This document shows positions 38,940-49,748 of a stretch of 64,000 nt of DNA, piece by piece. Source of the DNA: Sodiomyces alkalinus F11 (lineage: Eukaryota; Ascomycota; Sordariomycetes; Glomerellales; Plectosphaerellaceae); assembly GCF_003711515.1 (NCBI RefSeq), contig NW_021167080.1, forward strand, positions 1,192,629-1,256,628, read 5' to 3'. Under the pieces are notes generated by a model, which saw nothing but the letters and a program-made list of their open reading frames with translations, did no database searches and was not told the DNA's origin. Position 1 is the stretch's first letter, and each line of letters opens with the position of its first letter. Position numbers and translations under genes: made by a program.

Positions 38940-41723
38940 CTACGCGACCCGCAGTGCCTCCTTCACGGACTCCTGGGTCACATCCCTCTTCACCCTCCCA
39001 CCGACGATGCCCCTCCTGTTCCGGCCCGTGCGACCGCGTCCGAGCCAGTTCAGCTTGAGAAGCCGACACAGCTCCTCCATCTTCTTATTCGCCTCGTCGC
39101 TCCCGTCCCCCGCGACGCCGACGCCCGCCAGGATGCTCATGCACTGCAGCATCCGCCCCACCATCTCCGTGACCTGTTTCGAGTCCTCGACGTTCTGCTC
39201 CCGCACGCTGCCGAGCAGCGTCTGCTGGTGTTGGTACTGGTGCTGGTGCTGGTTCTGGTGCTGGTGCTGGTGGCCCAGGGACGACGGCGTGAAGGGGCGA
39301 AGCTGGCCGTCGCTCCCGCCGCTGGCGAAGCTGACGTTGCTGATGGCGCGGCTGCGGCTCGCGGCGCTGTGGGAGCCGGTCGCGCTTCCGGTGTCGCCGA
39401 GGAGGGTTGTGGAGGTGGACCCGTAGCTCGCCACGGAGGGGTCGAGGCTCATGGCCGTTCCGGGACGCATCATCATGCCGCCGCCGAGGTCGGAGGTCTG
39501 GGTGGCGGGGCTCGTGGAGAGGGCGGAGACAAAGTCTGGGGAGGGGGAGGGGGAGGGGGAGGAGAGGGCCATCTGGGCGAAAGTGGAGGGGAGGAATTCG
39601 AGCGATAGGCGAGAGAAGATGGTCTTGAGGGTCTCGTATCGGGGAAGGATGACGATGTCGCGAAACGCGGTGAGAACCAACCGACGAACGTCGAGGACCG
39701 AGGACGCCGGACTGACCTCGGGGGAGTCGCCTGCAATAACGCCGCCCCAGAAATCGCGGGCTTGCTCGGGCGTCATGAGAGAGCCGCACCCGGAGAACTC
39801 GAGGTCGAGCGGCAGGAAGACGGCCTGTAGGAAGGGGAGAATGGAGGTGTAGGTGATGAGCCACATCTCGACCAGGGCGGGAATGAACTTGTCCTCCTGG
39901 GTCCGCCGCAGAGAGCGGTCCAGAGACGTGAACCCCGTCGTCAAAAGTTCGCGAAAGTCGTCCACTATGATGGTAGGCGACCTCCGCTGGATGCAGTATT
40001 GTATGTGCAGATTGACGAGCCGGTTGAAGTCTTCCACGGGTTGGCGCGGGTCCTCCCCTTCGAAGACGACGATCATTTTCGCTTTGAGGTATGGCCAGGC
40101 ATCGTCGAGAGCCATGCTGTTGAGCCCGTACTTGCTGGAATCGACGGGGTCGAGGAGATGAGCCGACGAGGCGTTGGCCAAGGTGGTCAGGCTTCCCGAA
40201 GCCGGCCACTCGGAAGAGAAGGTGGACTCGCCATCTAGCCGGCTCTCGGACCTTTCCACCTTCTTGTCTTTCCTGACCTTGGTGAAGGAGCCGCTAGACG
40301 GTACGGGACTGGCGGGTACGTTGAAACTGTACAGGCTCGTGGGAGCGCTGGGGTCCGTGGGCTTGGAGTTGCTCGATGCCGACGACAAGGCTAGATGGTA
40401 ATCCTCCTTGAGCTTCTGTTTCTGGCGAGACAGAAAGTTGTGTCTTTTCTCCTTCTCTTTTTCTCTCTCCTTCCCTTCTCTTTCGGCAGGGGTATCGATG
40501 GGTCGAATGGTGGCCGAGGACGAGTTGTTCATGCTGTAGAGGGAGTGGCTGCTCGTGTCGACGAGGCTGGTAGTGCTGAAGTTGCCCCGCTGCAGTGAGG
40601 CGAGAGCCGATCCGATCTTGCTCGGACTGGGCATGGGTTTTTCCCTGGTATCGATTTTGGTAACAATCTTACCCGGCCGAGAGAACAATTTGACTTTGGA
40701 TTTCTCCTTCTCGGGCTTGGCTGGCCGGGCCGCCTCGGAGACGGCGACGGGCACATGAGTGGGTGAAGGGCTCGGTGAATGGTGATGTTGAGGGTGAGGG
40801 TGGGAGAGAGGGTGGGAGAGAGGGTGGGAGAGAGGGTGCGGATGCGATTGCGACTGCGATTGCGACTGCGATTGCGACTGCGACTGCGACTGCGACTGTA
40901 ACTGCGGCTGGGGCTGGGGCTGCGGTAGTTTGGGCGATGTCTGTCCCGACCTGGGGTAAGCGGCGTTCGCAGCAGTGGCGGCCGCAGCCGAATAGCTCCC
41001 CAGAAGACCGTTGTGGTACCCTTGATTCCCGAAACCGCTCTCTCGTGGGGCGCTCGCTTCGGTCAAGCTGAGCATAGGCGGGCTCAGTGGGCCTCTACCC
41101 GAGCTGCCCCTTCTGGCACCGTCGTTTCCAACCCCGTTGCCATCTACGGGGGGAGGCACGGTCTGTGAACGCTGTCTGATGCTGTTGGCATTGTTTTGGT
41201 GTTGGAAGGCGGCCTGAGCGGCAATCTGACTAGCCGTGAGCGCCGGGCTCTGCGGCCGCGTGGGGGTTGGGGTCTGGGTCATGCCAATTTGCGATAGGTT
41301 CGATGTGCTCGTCGAAGGGAGGGTAGGCTCGAACAGGCCTTGGGTATGGCTATGTTTCCTCGCGTGATGGCGGGCCTTTCTTAGGGGGCTCGATGTGTGA
41401 CCAGCGGCCGATGTAGGATCCCCGCTGCCGTGAGGCCGTTGCGCGGTTGGGCGGGAGAAGTTGTGGGGGTTTGTGTTTATTGAGGTTGAACTCGAGTTGG
41501 GGTGGGCAGTGAGTTGCGAACGTTGCCTGGCGACATGAAGAGACGCAAGGGACGCAAGGGACGCAATGGACGAGTCGTCTTCGGCCGTTTCGGAATCGAG
41601 ACGAGGTGGAGGGCGCGGTCGCTGTGGCGCCATGGTGGATGATGATTGGGAAACCGCTCCTGGCAAGGGACTGAAGCTGCCAGGTGCGCGGGGTGGGGGT
41701 CGTGATGGTTGTGCTGGATGCAT
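38940..41723 (-). CDS. hbrB: HbrB/Bit61/PRR5-family TORC2 subunit
   Basis: A single open frame of 927 residues. The N-terminal 500 residues are low-complexity, Ser/Pro/Gln/His-rich. The HbrB domain starts near residue 525 (KYGLNSMALDDAWPYLKAKM, VFEGEDPRQPVEDFNRLV, LEMW-type helices, LPRYETLKTIFSRLSLEFLP to about 711). A Ser/Gln/His-rich insert of about 130 residues follows. The conserved end is at about 845-927 (VTEMVGRMLQCMSILAGVG, LNWLGRGRTGRNRRGIVGG). HbrB was found from hyperbranching mutants in Aspergillus; yeast Bit61 and human Protor/PRR5 belong to TORC2, which controls polarity and membrane homeostasis. The ATG at 41723 gives the longest product, and the ATG at 41633 (MAPQRPRPP) is an alternative start. 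No intron is needed. Confidence 0.92.
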   Translation of the reverse strand: MHPAQPSRPPPRAPGSFSPLPGAVSQSSSTMAPQRPRPPPRLDSETAEDDSSIASLASLASLHVARQRSQLTAHPNSSSTSINTNPHNFSRPTAQRPHGSGDPTSAAGHTSSPLRKARHHARKHSHTQGLFEPTLPSTSTSNLSQIGMTQTPTPTRPQSPALTASQIAAQAAFQHQNNANSIRQRSQTVPPPVDGNGVGNDGARRGSSGRGPLSPPMLSLTEASAPRESGFGNQGYHNGLLGSYSAAAATAANAAYPRSGQTSPKLPQPQPQPQLQSQSQSQSQSQSQSQSQSHPHPLSHPLSHPLSHPHPQHHHSPSPSPTHVPVAVSEAARPAKPEKEKSKVKLFSRPGKIVTKIDTREKPMPSPSKIGSALASLQRGNFSTTSLVDTSSHSLYSMNNSSSATIRPIDTPAEREGKEREKEKEKRHNFLSRQKQKLKEDYHLALSSASSNSKPTDPSAPTSLYSFNVPASPVPSSGSFTKVRKDKKVERSESRLDGESTFSSEWPASGSLTTLANASSAHLLDPVDSSKYGLNSMALDDAWPYLKAKMIVVFEGEDPRQPVEDFNRLVNLHIQYCIQRRSPTIIVDDFRELLTTGFTSLDRSLRRTQEDKFIPALVEMWLITYTSILPFLQAVFLPLDLEFSGCGSLMTPEQARDFWGGVIAGDSPEVSPASSVLDVRRLVLTAFRDIVILPRYETLKTIFSRLSLEFLPSTFAQMALSSPSPSPSPDFVSALSTSPATQTSDLGGGMMMRPGTAMSLDPSVASYGSTSTTLLGDTGSATGSHSAASRSRAISNVSFASGGSDGQLRPFTPSSLGHQHQHQNQHQHQYQHQQTLLGSVREQNVEDSKQVTEMVGRMLQCMSILAGVGVAGDGSDEANKKMEELCRLLKLNWLGRGRTGRNRRGIVGGRVKRDVTQESVKEALRVA
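40790..40915 (-). repeat. Tandem repeats in hbrB (HPLS and SQSQ tracts)
   Basis: Three GGTGGGAGAGA units followed by a GCGATTGCGACT-type array encode His-Pro-Leu-Ser repeats and a long Ser-Gln run in the disordered N-terminal half. A second low-complexity array (Gln-His) lies at about 39,222-39,272 inside the insert that splits the HbrB domain. Confidence 0.85.
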
Positions 41724-43101
41724 TGTCGAGGGTTGGTTAGGGACCTGTCACATCTTCCTTGCAAGAGGAGCTCAGGTCGTCTGTGTTGCGTCTGTGTTGT
41801 CTGTGTTTCAGAAGAGAGGCGGGGCGCACAGGCATTCGATTGTATGGGCGGTAGAAGCACTGTGCATGCGCTCAATATCGTGATGGCAGTGGGCAGGGAG
41901 AGAGAGAGAGAGGTTGGGAAAGATGGAAAGGAAATATTCACGAGTGAGAGAAGAAGTAGGTACCTACGGAGTAATTAATTGGTATGCTCAGTAAGGTACC
42001 TAATTAGTACGTACAAAGTAATTATTACCACGCAGTACGGACACCTTTACGGGGTAGATTAGGTCAGAATGAAGTAAAGTAAAGTACCTTACCTAATATG
42101 GTAGGTAAGGTAGGTAGGTAAGGTACCTAGGTAGGTAGGTAAGGTAGGTACCTACCTTACCTTATGGATACAGCACAGTCCGTAGATAAAACTTCGTACC
42201 TTCCAGGTTGAAAGATGAGGTCGTTCCTATCCAGTGCCTGCGACCTAGGACCTCCATACCTAAGGTACCTATGGTAGGTACACACACCGAAAACGCAGGG
42301 CCGATAGAAAGCGACAAGAGCTGACTGAGGCCACTGACAGCTGGGCCCAGACAAATATTCGGTACCTATATCAAGTCTGCATGGTGTCGCGAAACAAATG
42401 GAACATGAACCACCCGCCAATCAACTCCATATACAACGCGATACGATTCCAAGATATTCGGACTTCTTCCCTCTATTCGGCTCCATGATGGGCAATATTA
42501 TGTTCGTCCAACTGACTAATAATACGCCATTGTCTATAAATACATCCCTGAAGAAGATACAACTCCCAATTAACGCCGCTGTCTCATTCGGGCTGGGTTT
42601 CTTCTGGTCGAGGGTGTCATCTTTCCCAAGATAATGCGCCCAGAAGACTGGAAAGGCTGGCGGTCCGTCCCAGCGTATGGGAGGGCATTGTGAATCCATG
42701 CTTTGTGTAGCGGCGGCATGAAACCCACTACAAGCGGATGCACGTCAAATAATAGCCAGTCGAGCTTCTTCCAACATTCACATTCATAAATTAGGCAAGG
42801 GGACGGGACATTCGATTGCCATTTTCTCTTCAACGGGCGGTTTCGATTTCTACCATTTTATTTCATAAGGTGCCTAGTAAGGTGCCTAGTGTACAACAGG
42901 TCAAGGGCCTTCCTTACTTGGGCCCCTATTCAGTGTCTCCTGGTCGGTTCAGTATGCCGAGAAGCGGCTATTAACTCTTCCCCCTTTAACCATTTACTCG
43001 TTGACGGTACACAGTGGATGATTGACGAGGTATGTCGCTCTCTAAACCCCATTGATTTGAGCAGCACTTCCTTCATCAAGCCGTCTCTTACGCGGAGTCT
43101 C
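41724..43101. other. Intergenic region between sedolisin gene and hbrB
   Basis: It contains the hbrB leader and promoter and the 3' end of the sedolisin gene, plus a dense GGTACC repeat cluster listed separately. Short frames on both strands at 42,157-42,833 show no domain or splice structure. Confidence 0.6.
41950..42175. repeat. GGTACC/CCTTACC/GGTAGG repeat cluster 3
   Basis: A dense array of GGTAGGTAAGGTACC-like words in both orientations, including TAAGGTACCTAGGTAGGTAG and GGTACCTACCTTACCTTA. It is the largest of the three clusters in this window and lies about 230-450 bp before the hbrB start. Confidence 0.85.
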
Positions 43102-45112
43102 TCAGTCTTCCAGGGCCAGTTCTCTCATAGCCCAAAAGTTTGGCAAACCTAGTCCAGTAGCCGGATCCCAGTCTGGTTAAAGGAGAAATGGGTTAGTCAC
43201 AGATCTTCCAGTGGTAGTAGCCTTTGGAAGGAGGAAAGGAGGGAGGAAAGAAAAATAAAGAAAGCTCACCTGGAGTTGCGTTCCATGATGCCCCTGGAAT
43301 TATCCCAGCGCCTGGCACCCTTTTCCCTGTCTGGATATCTATACCCTGACATCCCACGGCCGCCCCCCCTGTGACATCCTCCAGCGCCTGATATCCCTTC
43401 GCGTATAGCCAAGGGTTGATGAATCCCATGGTCGGCAGTCCTCGCCGGAGCCGCGCATCGTTCAGCAGACCCACGATACCCGCCACCACAGGACACGAAG
43501 CCGACGTCCCGCCCGTCAACCCCGGCACGCGCTTATCCACGTAAGCATACTTCGGGGACGAGCTGTGCGCCGACAAGTCCGGGAACGCCCTCCCCGCGAA
43601 CCGCACGAACCCGTTCTCCTCATAGTACTCCCGCGCCGCCGGATCCAGCTGCTCCTCGAGGTACTTCTCCACCGCAGCGACCTGGTACCACGGCCGCGGG
43701 AAGTAGTTGCTGAACCCGCCCGAGCTGCCCTTCCACGCCACCTCCGGGTCCCACGCTTGCGTGCCGCCCACGGTGGTGATGTAAGGGCACGAGCTGGGGA
43801 ACTGCGGCGAGAACTCCTCCCGCCCGGACCCGTCGTTGGCCCGGCACGGCGCGCCCACCCCGGAATCCCCGCTCGCCGTCAGCACCGTCACGCCGCGGAG
43901 GCCCATGATGCCGAGCAGGCCGCACACCCGCCGCGCGTACGCCTCGGGCACGCTCTGCTCGTCTTCGGCGTACGAGTTGGAGATGACCTGCGGCAGGTCC
44001 TTGTCGGGCAGTCGGAACAGGTACTCGAGGAACTCGAGGTACGGCTCGTTGGTGTTGGCCTCGGGAGTGGGTATCCGCAGGTTCGGCACGAACGGCGGCC
44101 GCCCGCCCGTGATCCACTGCGTGATCGGCAGCTTGGTCTGGGTCACCGCCGCGAGCCACTGCACGTCCAGGTTCGCCTCGCTCGTCTTGCTCTTTTTGTG
44201 GACGCCCTCGTGGCTTTCCCCGCCATTGATCAGCACCGTCTTGAACGTTTTCTTCTTCGACGCCGGTGTACGGAACCCCTCCAGGCGCGTGAGGGAAAGG
44301 AACTTTGTCAGGTCCGCCTGCTGGGCCGCCTGCTCCAGAAAGCTGGTGAAGCTGACCCGGCTCCCCGATTTTGGATCAGGGATGTAGCCCTTGTAGTTGT
44401 AGGCCGTTTCTAGGCACGGCGGGGTAATGATCGTGGCACAATCCGGCGTCCTCGAATCCCAGCTCGGATGGTCACGAGCCTGGTCAGATTCGGTCTTGGT
44501 GTCCCGCTTGTTAAGGGGGGCGGGCTGTTCGGGCGAATTTTCCGTGATCCAGTCATTCACCCCGTCGCCCCGTGGAGGAGGTCTCATCCGACCAAAGTAG
44601 GTCGTGGGACTGACTAGATCCACATGCTCAACCAGCCTGTCCGGGATCGTGTACTCTCCCGTCCTCAACTTCGGCGTTCCATCTACGTCGAACCAGGAAA
44701 AGTTTGCTCCAAACAGCTGGTCTGCCGTCTCGACTGTAGTGGCTACGTTGATTGCCGCCGCCTGTGGGGTGATATGGAGGTTTCCAAACCCCGATTTGGT
44801 GAGCCAATCTATAACTTGGTCGAACGAGTCCTCCGTAGGTCGGAAGATCTCATGAACTTCAGCGTCCGACATGTATTGGCCGTATTTGGGGCTGAATGGA
44901 TCCGAGACAGCCCGCAGGAACTTTTCGAGTTGATCCATGTTCTGCCGTTTCAGGCTGAGTTGGAGATTGATCCCATCCTCCGCCGCCGCCTTGCGTACGA
45001 GCTTGACGGATTCGGGAAGAGGGGCAGCGCGGATGACAACCGCTGCATCTGTGATGGTGAAGAACAGTGCAGCGGCCAAGACCGAGCCTGTCCATAGCGT
45101 TCGTCGGTACAT
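43102..45112 (-). CDS. Secreted sedolisin (S53) serine-carboxyl peptidase, tripeptidyl-peptidase type
   Basis: Two exons (45112-43270 and 43172-43102) join in frame across a 97-nt intron to 637 residues. An N-terminal signal peptide (about 1-23, hydrophobic LAAALFFTI) is followed by a pro-kumamolisin domain (about 35-175) and then the S53 catalytic domain. The Glu and Asp of the catalytic set lie in SEANLDVQW (E312, D316), the oxyanion Asp in SYAEDEQ (D384), and the nucleophile in GGTSAS (S537). The C-terminal DWDPATGLG, in exon 2, supplies calcium ligands. These enzymes release tripeptides from proteins at acid pH outside the cell or in the vacuole, and serve nutrition. A basic linker with KR at about 202-203 could be a maturation site. 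Confidence 0.95.
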
Positions 45113-45860
45113 CTCCTGTCGAGAGAGAACAGTTCACCTGTTCTACAAAGCAAGGTGGAAAGAAAAGAAGAAGAAAATAAATGCAAAGAACGAAATCAGT
45201 CCGAGAACATATTCGAGTTCGCGTGCCGCAGTAAGCGTCAAACTGGTTTCACTCTCGTACATCGTGGGGGGGATAGCGGAAAGTTTTATATTATCGGGAG
45301 TAGGAGAGTGAGTGTATACCGTCAGAGTTTGGATACGAGAGACAGAGATACTCCATCGTCGAAAGGCAGTCCATGGTGCGGAGTAGAAGTGGTTTTGTGG
45401 CTGAACTATCGTATATCAGAAACTCCAGCGTCCAGACGTTCACCCAGATAGCATCCGCGCGGGCTACTGAACGCTTACTCCATAAGAGCCGAAATCGTCT
45501 CGAATGGAAGAGAGCATAGAAAGGAGACTGATAAAAGTGCTCCCTTGGGCTTGAGATCCAGACTTTCTAATATCAGATGCTCCCCGGAGATGCTGAGGCA
45601 CTAGACATATCGGCCTTGGTCTCTTTCGGGAACGAAAGCCTCCTGGGAGCGATCTGGGTCATCGTTGGGAAAGGTCATGACACCGACCCAGGCCGATGGT
45701 CGACTATGATAATAGTAGAGAGGAAGCACATGCCGGTGAGTGTGCCCATTCCATAGCATAGAAACTTACTGCTGATGTTCGTATTTCGATAATCTTGGTG
45801 ATGGTCGTGATCGTGTTAATAAGTGTTGACTTCTGATGGTACACGTGTATATTATTGAAT
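45113..45860. other. Upstream region of the sedolisin gene, end of gene island
   Basis: Normal-composition sequence that holds the sedolisin promoter. Short frames without domains. CA and TG counts fall sharply after about 45,850, where the right RIP block begins. Confidence 0.6.
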
Positions 45861-47837
45861 TAACGGGAGCGTGCTTACAGGGAGCGTTAATTCAGGAAAT
45901 ATATAATTATATTATCTATAAAAGAGAAAGGAAAAGGGGGCGGGTATACGTGTCCTAAATATATCTGCCACCTTCTAAGCGAGGATAGTGGGGTATCTCT
46001 AACTAATAGGAGAGCACTATACCGCGGCTTACGTGATAGAATATAATATACCCCCTAATTATTACGCTATGATTAGCGGAATGACTACTTAGCCTAACCT
46101 TAACCTAGCCTTATTTTTAACCTTAAAATAGCCTTGAAGGGTTATATAATTTCCTTGATATCGAGTTAAAAGGCAGGAATAAAAGCTGTAAAATAGTAAA
46201 GAATAATAATAACAGTAGTAAATAATAAAGGAAAAGTGCTATTAATAGTAGTAATAAATAGGTGATAATAGGGCCTTCCGTAGATAAATTAAAGGCGTTA
46301 TACCGGCGTTTTAGAGCTTTTGGATCCTCCCTCTTATAACCTCTTATTCCGTTGTTTTTTAAGGATTTAACGATCTTAAACTAATTTTCCGAATTTTTCT
46401 ATTAATAGCAATAAAAATAATAATAATAGCGATATAGTGAGTATAGGAGCTTTGTTTTTAGTGGCACGTGCTAACTAGTAGCGTTATTTAGGGTCCTCCT
46501 ACTATCTCCGCGGTCACCCGTGCCGCTACAGCTAAGAAGGCCTTAACTAATAGCGGTAAGAAGAATAAGGGTAAGGGCGGCGGTAAAAAGGGTGCTTCTA
46601 TAAATCGTTTTAGCGCGTTTATCTTTGATCCGTCTGCTCTGGTTCCGGCTAACCCTTTAATAGACTACTAAGGATAGTAATAATAATAGTAATAATGATA
46701 CTAAAGAAGCCTTTATTCTAGTCCCTTTCGACCCCCCTTTCCTAGAATACGTAAAGGGTATTTATTCTAGTAAATAGCGCGTATTTAATCACTATATTAC
46801 GGTTCTTAGCCGCTCTAACCGCTATTAAAAGTATAAGGATAGAAACTATATATACTACCCTTTATAAATTCTTACCCCTTATCTAAGGCATTTTACGATC
46901 GTGATCGTATACTTTATTTCGTATTAGCTTAAAGATATTTACGCTATTAAGCTTTACGACCGCTAACCTATACTTATAGTTATTCTGGCCTTATATCCTT
47001 AGTTAAAATTCTTTTTAACTATATTATAGTCCGTAAAATTAACAAGGACTCTAATAACGACGATAAAAAGGTGTTAAGAAGGATATATAGGTCTACCCCG
47101 AAGAGGTAAGGACTAAAGGGTGATAGGGAGTAATAGATAAGGATCGGAGTCTTATATAAGGGGAGGCTAACTATAGGTTAACTAGTGGTTAATAGGAAGA
47201 GTATCTTAAAGGTAGGTGGTAGTATAGAGGAGAGATAATCGCTAACCCCTTCCTTCTAGAATAGTCTAGCTCCCCGTCTTATATAATAAATATCCACTTA
47301 TTAGTTAGCCGGTAGTCTACTACTATATTCTAGTACCTCCTAAGTCTTCCTTATATCCTATATCTAATAGGCTACCCTTTCCTGGAATAAGGCCTATCCT
47401 TAGGCTATAGCTAGTTACGGAGTATCCGTAGGGTAGGTGGTGATTATCGGGTAAGGCGAGTGGGTTAATAGTATTATCGGTGATACGTGGGTCGGAGCTT
47501 AAAGAAAATAAAGCCGTAGGTAATCCACCGTTAAGTAATAGTAGAGCTAAAGGCTTAAAATATATCCTAACCTTAAATAGTAGTATTAAAGGATATTTTT
47601 AGGGGAAGAGAATAAAGAGAAAATTCCTTACGAAGTATACTATTTTAGGTATATATAAGGGCGTGGAAAGAACTACTATAGGTAGCTAACCGTTAATCAG
47701 ATATTACGACGGCTTCCGGTCCTCTATAGTATAGCGGACGATAGGGGACTAGCGTCGAGGTTTTAGTTTAAAATAAGAAGAGGATATTAACTAAAGAGCA
47801 GTAACTATCGTTCGTAGTGGTCTAGTCGTAGTTACGT
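45860..47837. other. RIP-mutated repeat sequence with a possible plus-strand ORF relic
   Basis: AT-rich, CA/TG-poor sequence. Between about 46,470 and 47,000 a plus-strand frame with RIP-type stops includes a basic run (KKNKGKGGGKKG) and a segment NRFSAFIFDPSALVPANPL. No family was recognised. A copia-like origin is possible given the LTR to its right, but no pol motif was found. Confidence 0.4.
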
Positions 47838-48277
47838 TGTAAAGACTAGGCGTCTTCTTCACAAGGTAGGTTTAAGCGTAGAATAGTAGTCCAGGTGAAG
47901 ACTTAGATTGATCGATGTCTTGTTCTCTAGTAGAAGTAAGACCTAGGACACTCTGGTTTATATAGACGAGTGTTAATAGTCCTAGCCACCCTCGTGATGA
48001 CCGCGTAGTATGCGAGGTTACCGTGACTCTGCAGTATTTCCACGGGTTCAGTACTAATCCCTTAGGCTCAGTGCTGATCCTTTTCCTAGAGGCGTGAGCC
48101 TACCCTTTGACGTATACTAACGCCTTCCTCGTACCAGCACACGTGCGTTACCACGTGATCCTCTCTGAGTCATCCTTCCTTGACTATACCCTAGTACGCT
48201 GCCCGCCCTAGTATATTACATACCAGTGCATCCTTCACGCTGATGCATGTCAGGCCCGTTGGCCGCTGGCCGTAACA
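47838..48277 (-). mobile_element. Ty1/copia-like LTR (solo or partial), weakly RIP-mutated
   Basis: On the minus strand the segment starts TGTTACGGCCAGCGGCCAAC, a form typical of fungal copia LTRs. It ends in ...ACA if the left edge is at 47,838. It keeps many CA and TG dinucleotides, unlike the sequence on each side. No clear target duplication was found (TACGT left, TTAGA right), so the left edge is tentative. It could be a solo LTR or a remnant. Confidence 0.5.
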
Positions 48278-49298
48278 TTAGATAGTGGTTTATAGAGGTT
48301 TATTATAAAAAATAAGTCTATAAGGAATATATCCTTATATAATAATAGGTATAAAATAAAATTTTAAAATAGCTATTTACCTACTATTAGATAGTAGTAG
48401 TATTATTAAACGGCTAATATCTGCCCGTTTATTAAACGCGTTCGTATTATTTATTCCGTAAATAGGGAAATACGTTACCGGTAATAAAGGCGTGCCTGCC
48501 CTTCTATATATAAATAGGAAAACGGTAGGCAGGATAAATAGGGCCTCCGTAATTATATAGAGGATCTTTTCGGCTATAAGCCTCTTTTCCTTTTCTTCTT
48601 CTTTTTTCTTTTTAGGTTCCCGAAGGAGGTTATAAGTATCCCCCCCGTTCCTCCCTTAAGAAGGCTATAGGTAGTATTACCGTGCTAGAACTAAAGCAGA
48701 GGAGGGGTAATCTGGTAAAGGGGTAACGGGTAGCTAACGTATATATAGTTTTTTTTTAGTATACTCTTATAATTTTTCTTTAGTATATATAGGTCTATTC
48801 TTCTGTTTAAATCTAAGTTTAAAGGAGAGTAATAGCTAGATAGCTGTTAGATAAAAACTAATATAGAATAGATTAATAGAGAAAATTTATAGTTATTATA
48901 GTTAGGTAAAGATTTATCGAGCGTTATAAGTGCGTCTAGAGTTATAGTAGAAATATAGGTAATAGCTGATTAGCTATAGGATAACTATACCTCCTAAGGG
49001 TAATCGTGGTAGCGGTACGGTAAAGACTCCTAAAAAACCTTATCCTAAGAAAAGTGGTACCGCCGGCGTTTAATAGGGGATTAGCGGTAAGGCGTCCGGT
49101 ACCTAGGGTACGGATATAGAGAATAATAATACGTCGGCGCTTATAAGTCTAATTAGTGGAGAAATAGGTAGTAGTTAGTAGTAAACTAGTAATAAAGTTA
49201 GTAATAGAAATAAAAATAGTACTAGTAATTCGAATAATAATTCTATAGCTAGAAATAATAGGACGGTTAAGTTAGGTAATAATAGACTAGCTAGTATA
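48278..49298. other. RIP-mutated repeat interrupted by the LTR retrotransposon
   Basis: AT-rich repeat sequence. From about 48,985 to 49,298 a plus-strand frame (with PPKGNRGSG, TPKKPYPKK and then Ser/Asn-rich) is cut by the 5' LTR at 49,304, so the retrotransposon probably inserted into the ORF of an older element. I could not identify that element. Confidence 0.45.
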
Positions 49299-49303
49299 TC
49301 CTG
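49299..49303 (+). other. Left target-site duplication TCCTG
   Basis: These five bases directly before the 5' LTR match TCCCG at 58,964-58,968 except for one T/C, which is a RIP-type transition. Confidence 0.75.
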
Positions 49304-49748
49304 TGATACGCCCCGGGTTCTACTAGGAACACTAGGGCATACCATGGGGTACCCTAGCGGTTCTATAGTATAAGCCATAGCACCCACGGGGTACGCTATA
49401 GGTACCTTTAGGGTACACTATGGCTTCCCTAGGATATACTATAGCTTTCCTGGGGTATAATTAGTGAATACCGGGGAATCCCCCGGGTTCCTGTACGTAA
49501 AAGCCGAGGATTCCACGGGGTTTACCCGTGGATACTTAAGTCCCGGGGGCGCACCCCCTTAGCTTAGATAAGATACCTTTATTATACCTCTTTTACTATA
49601 GTAAAGATTACCCTTTAAATCCTGGGTTCCCTAGGTCCGATAGTAGTAGCTAGCTAGAGTCGTGCCCAGATAAGACATATTAAATCCTAGATCCGTCTAA
49701 GTCCTATAATACTAGCTAGCCAGAGTTATACCCAGATAGGGTATATTA
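49304..49748 (+). repeat. 5' LTR (445 bp)
   Basis: It aligns along its length with 58,519-58,963, the differences being almost all C/T or G/A. The 5' half has several GGGTAC-CTATAG-like repeats, and the 3' end has a duplicated terminal segment. Confidence 0.93.

Noticed and set aside
38934..39608. 224-codon plus-strand frame opposite hbrB
   Set aside because: It is low-complexity Leu-Val and Ala-Gly text caused by the reverse complement of repeats in hbrB.
43565..44413. 282-codon plus-strand frame rich in Arg/Leu
   Set aside because: It is the antisense shadow of the sedolisin coding sequence, a common effect of GC-rich third positions.
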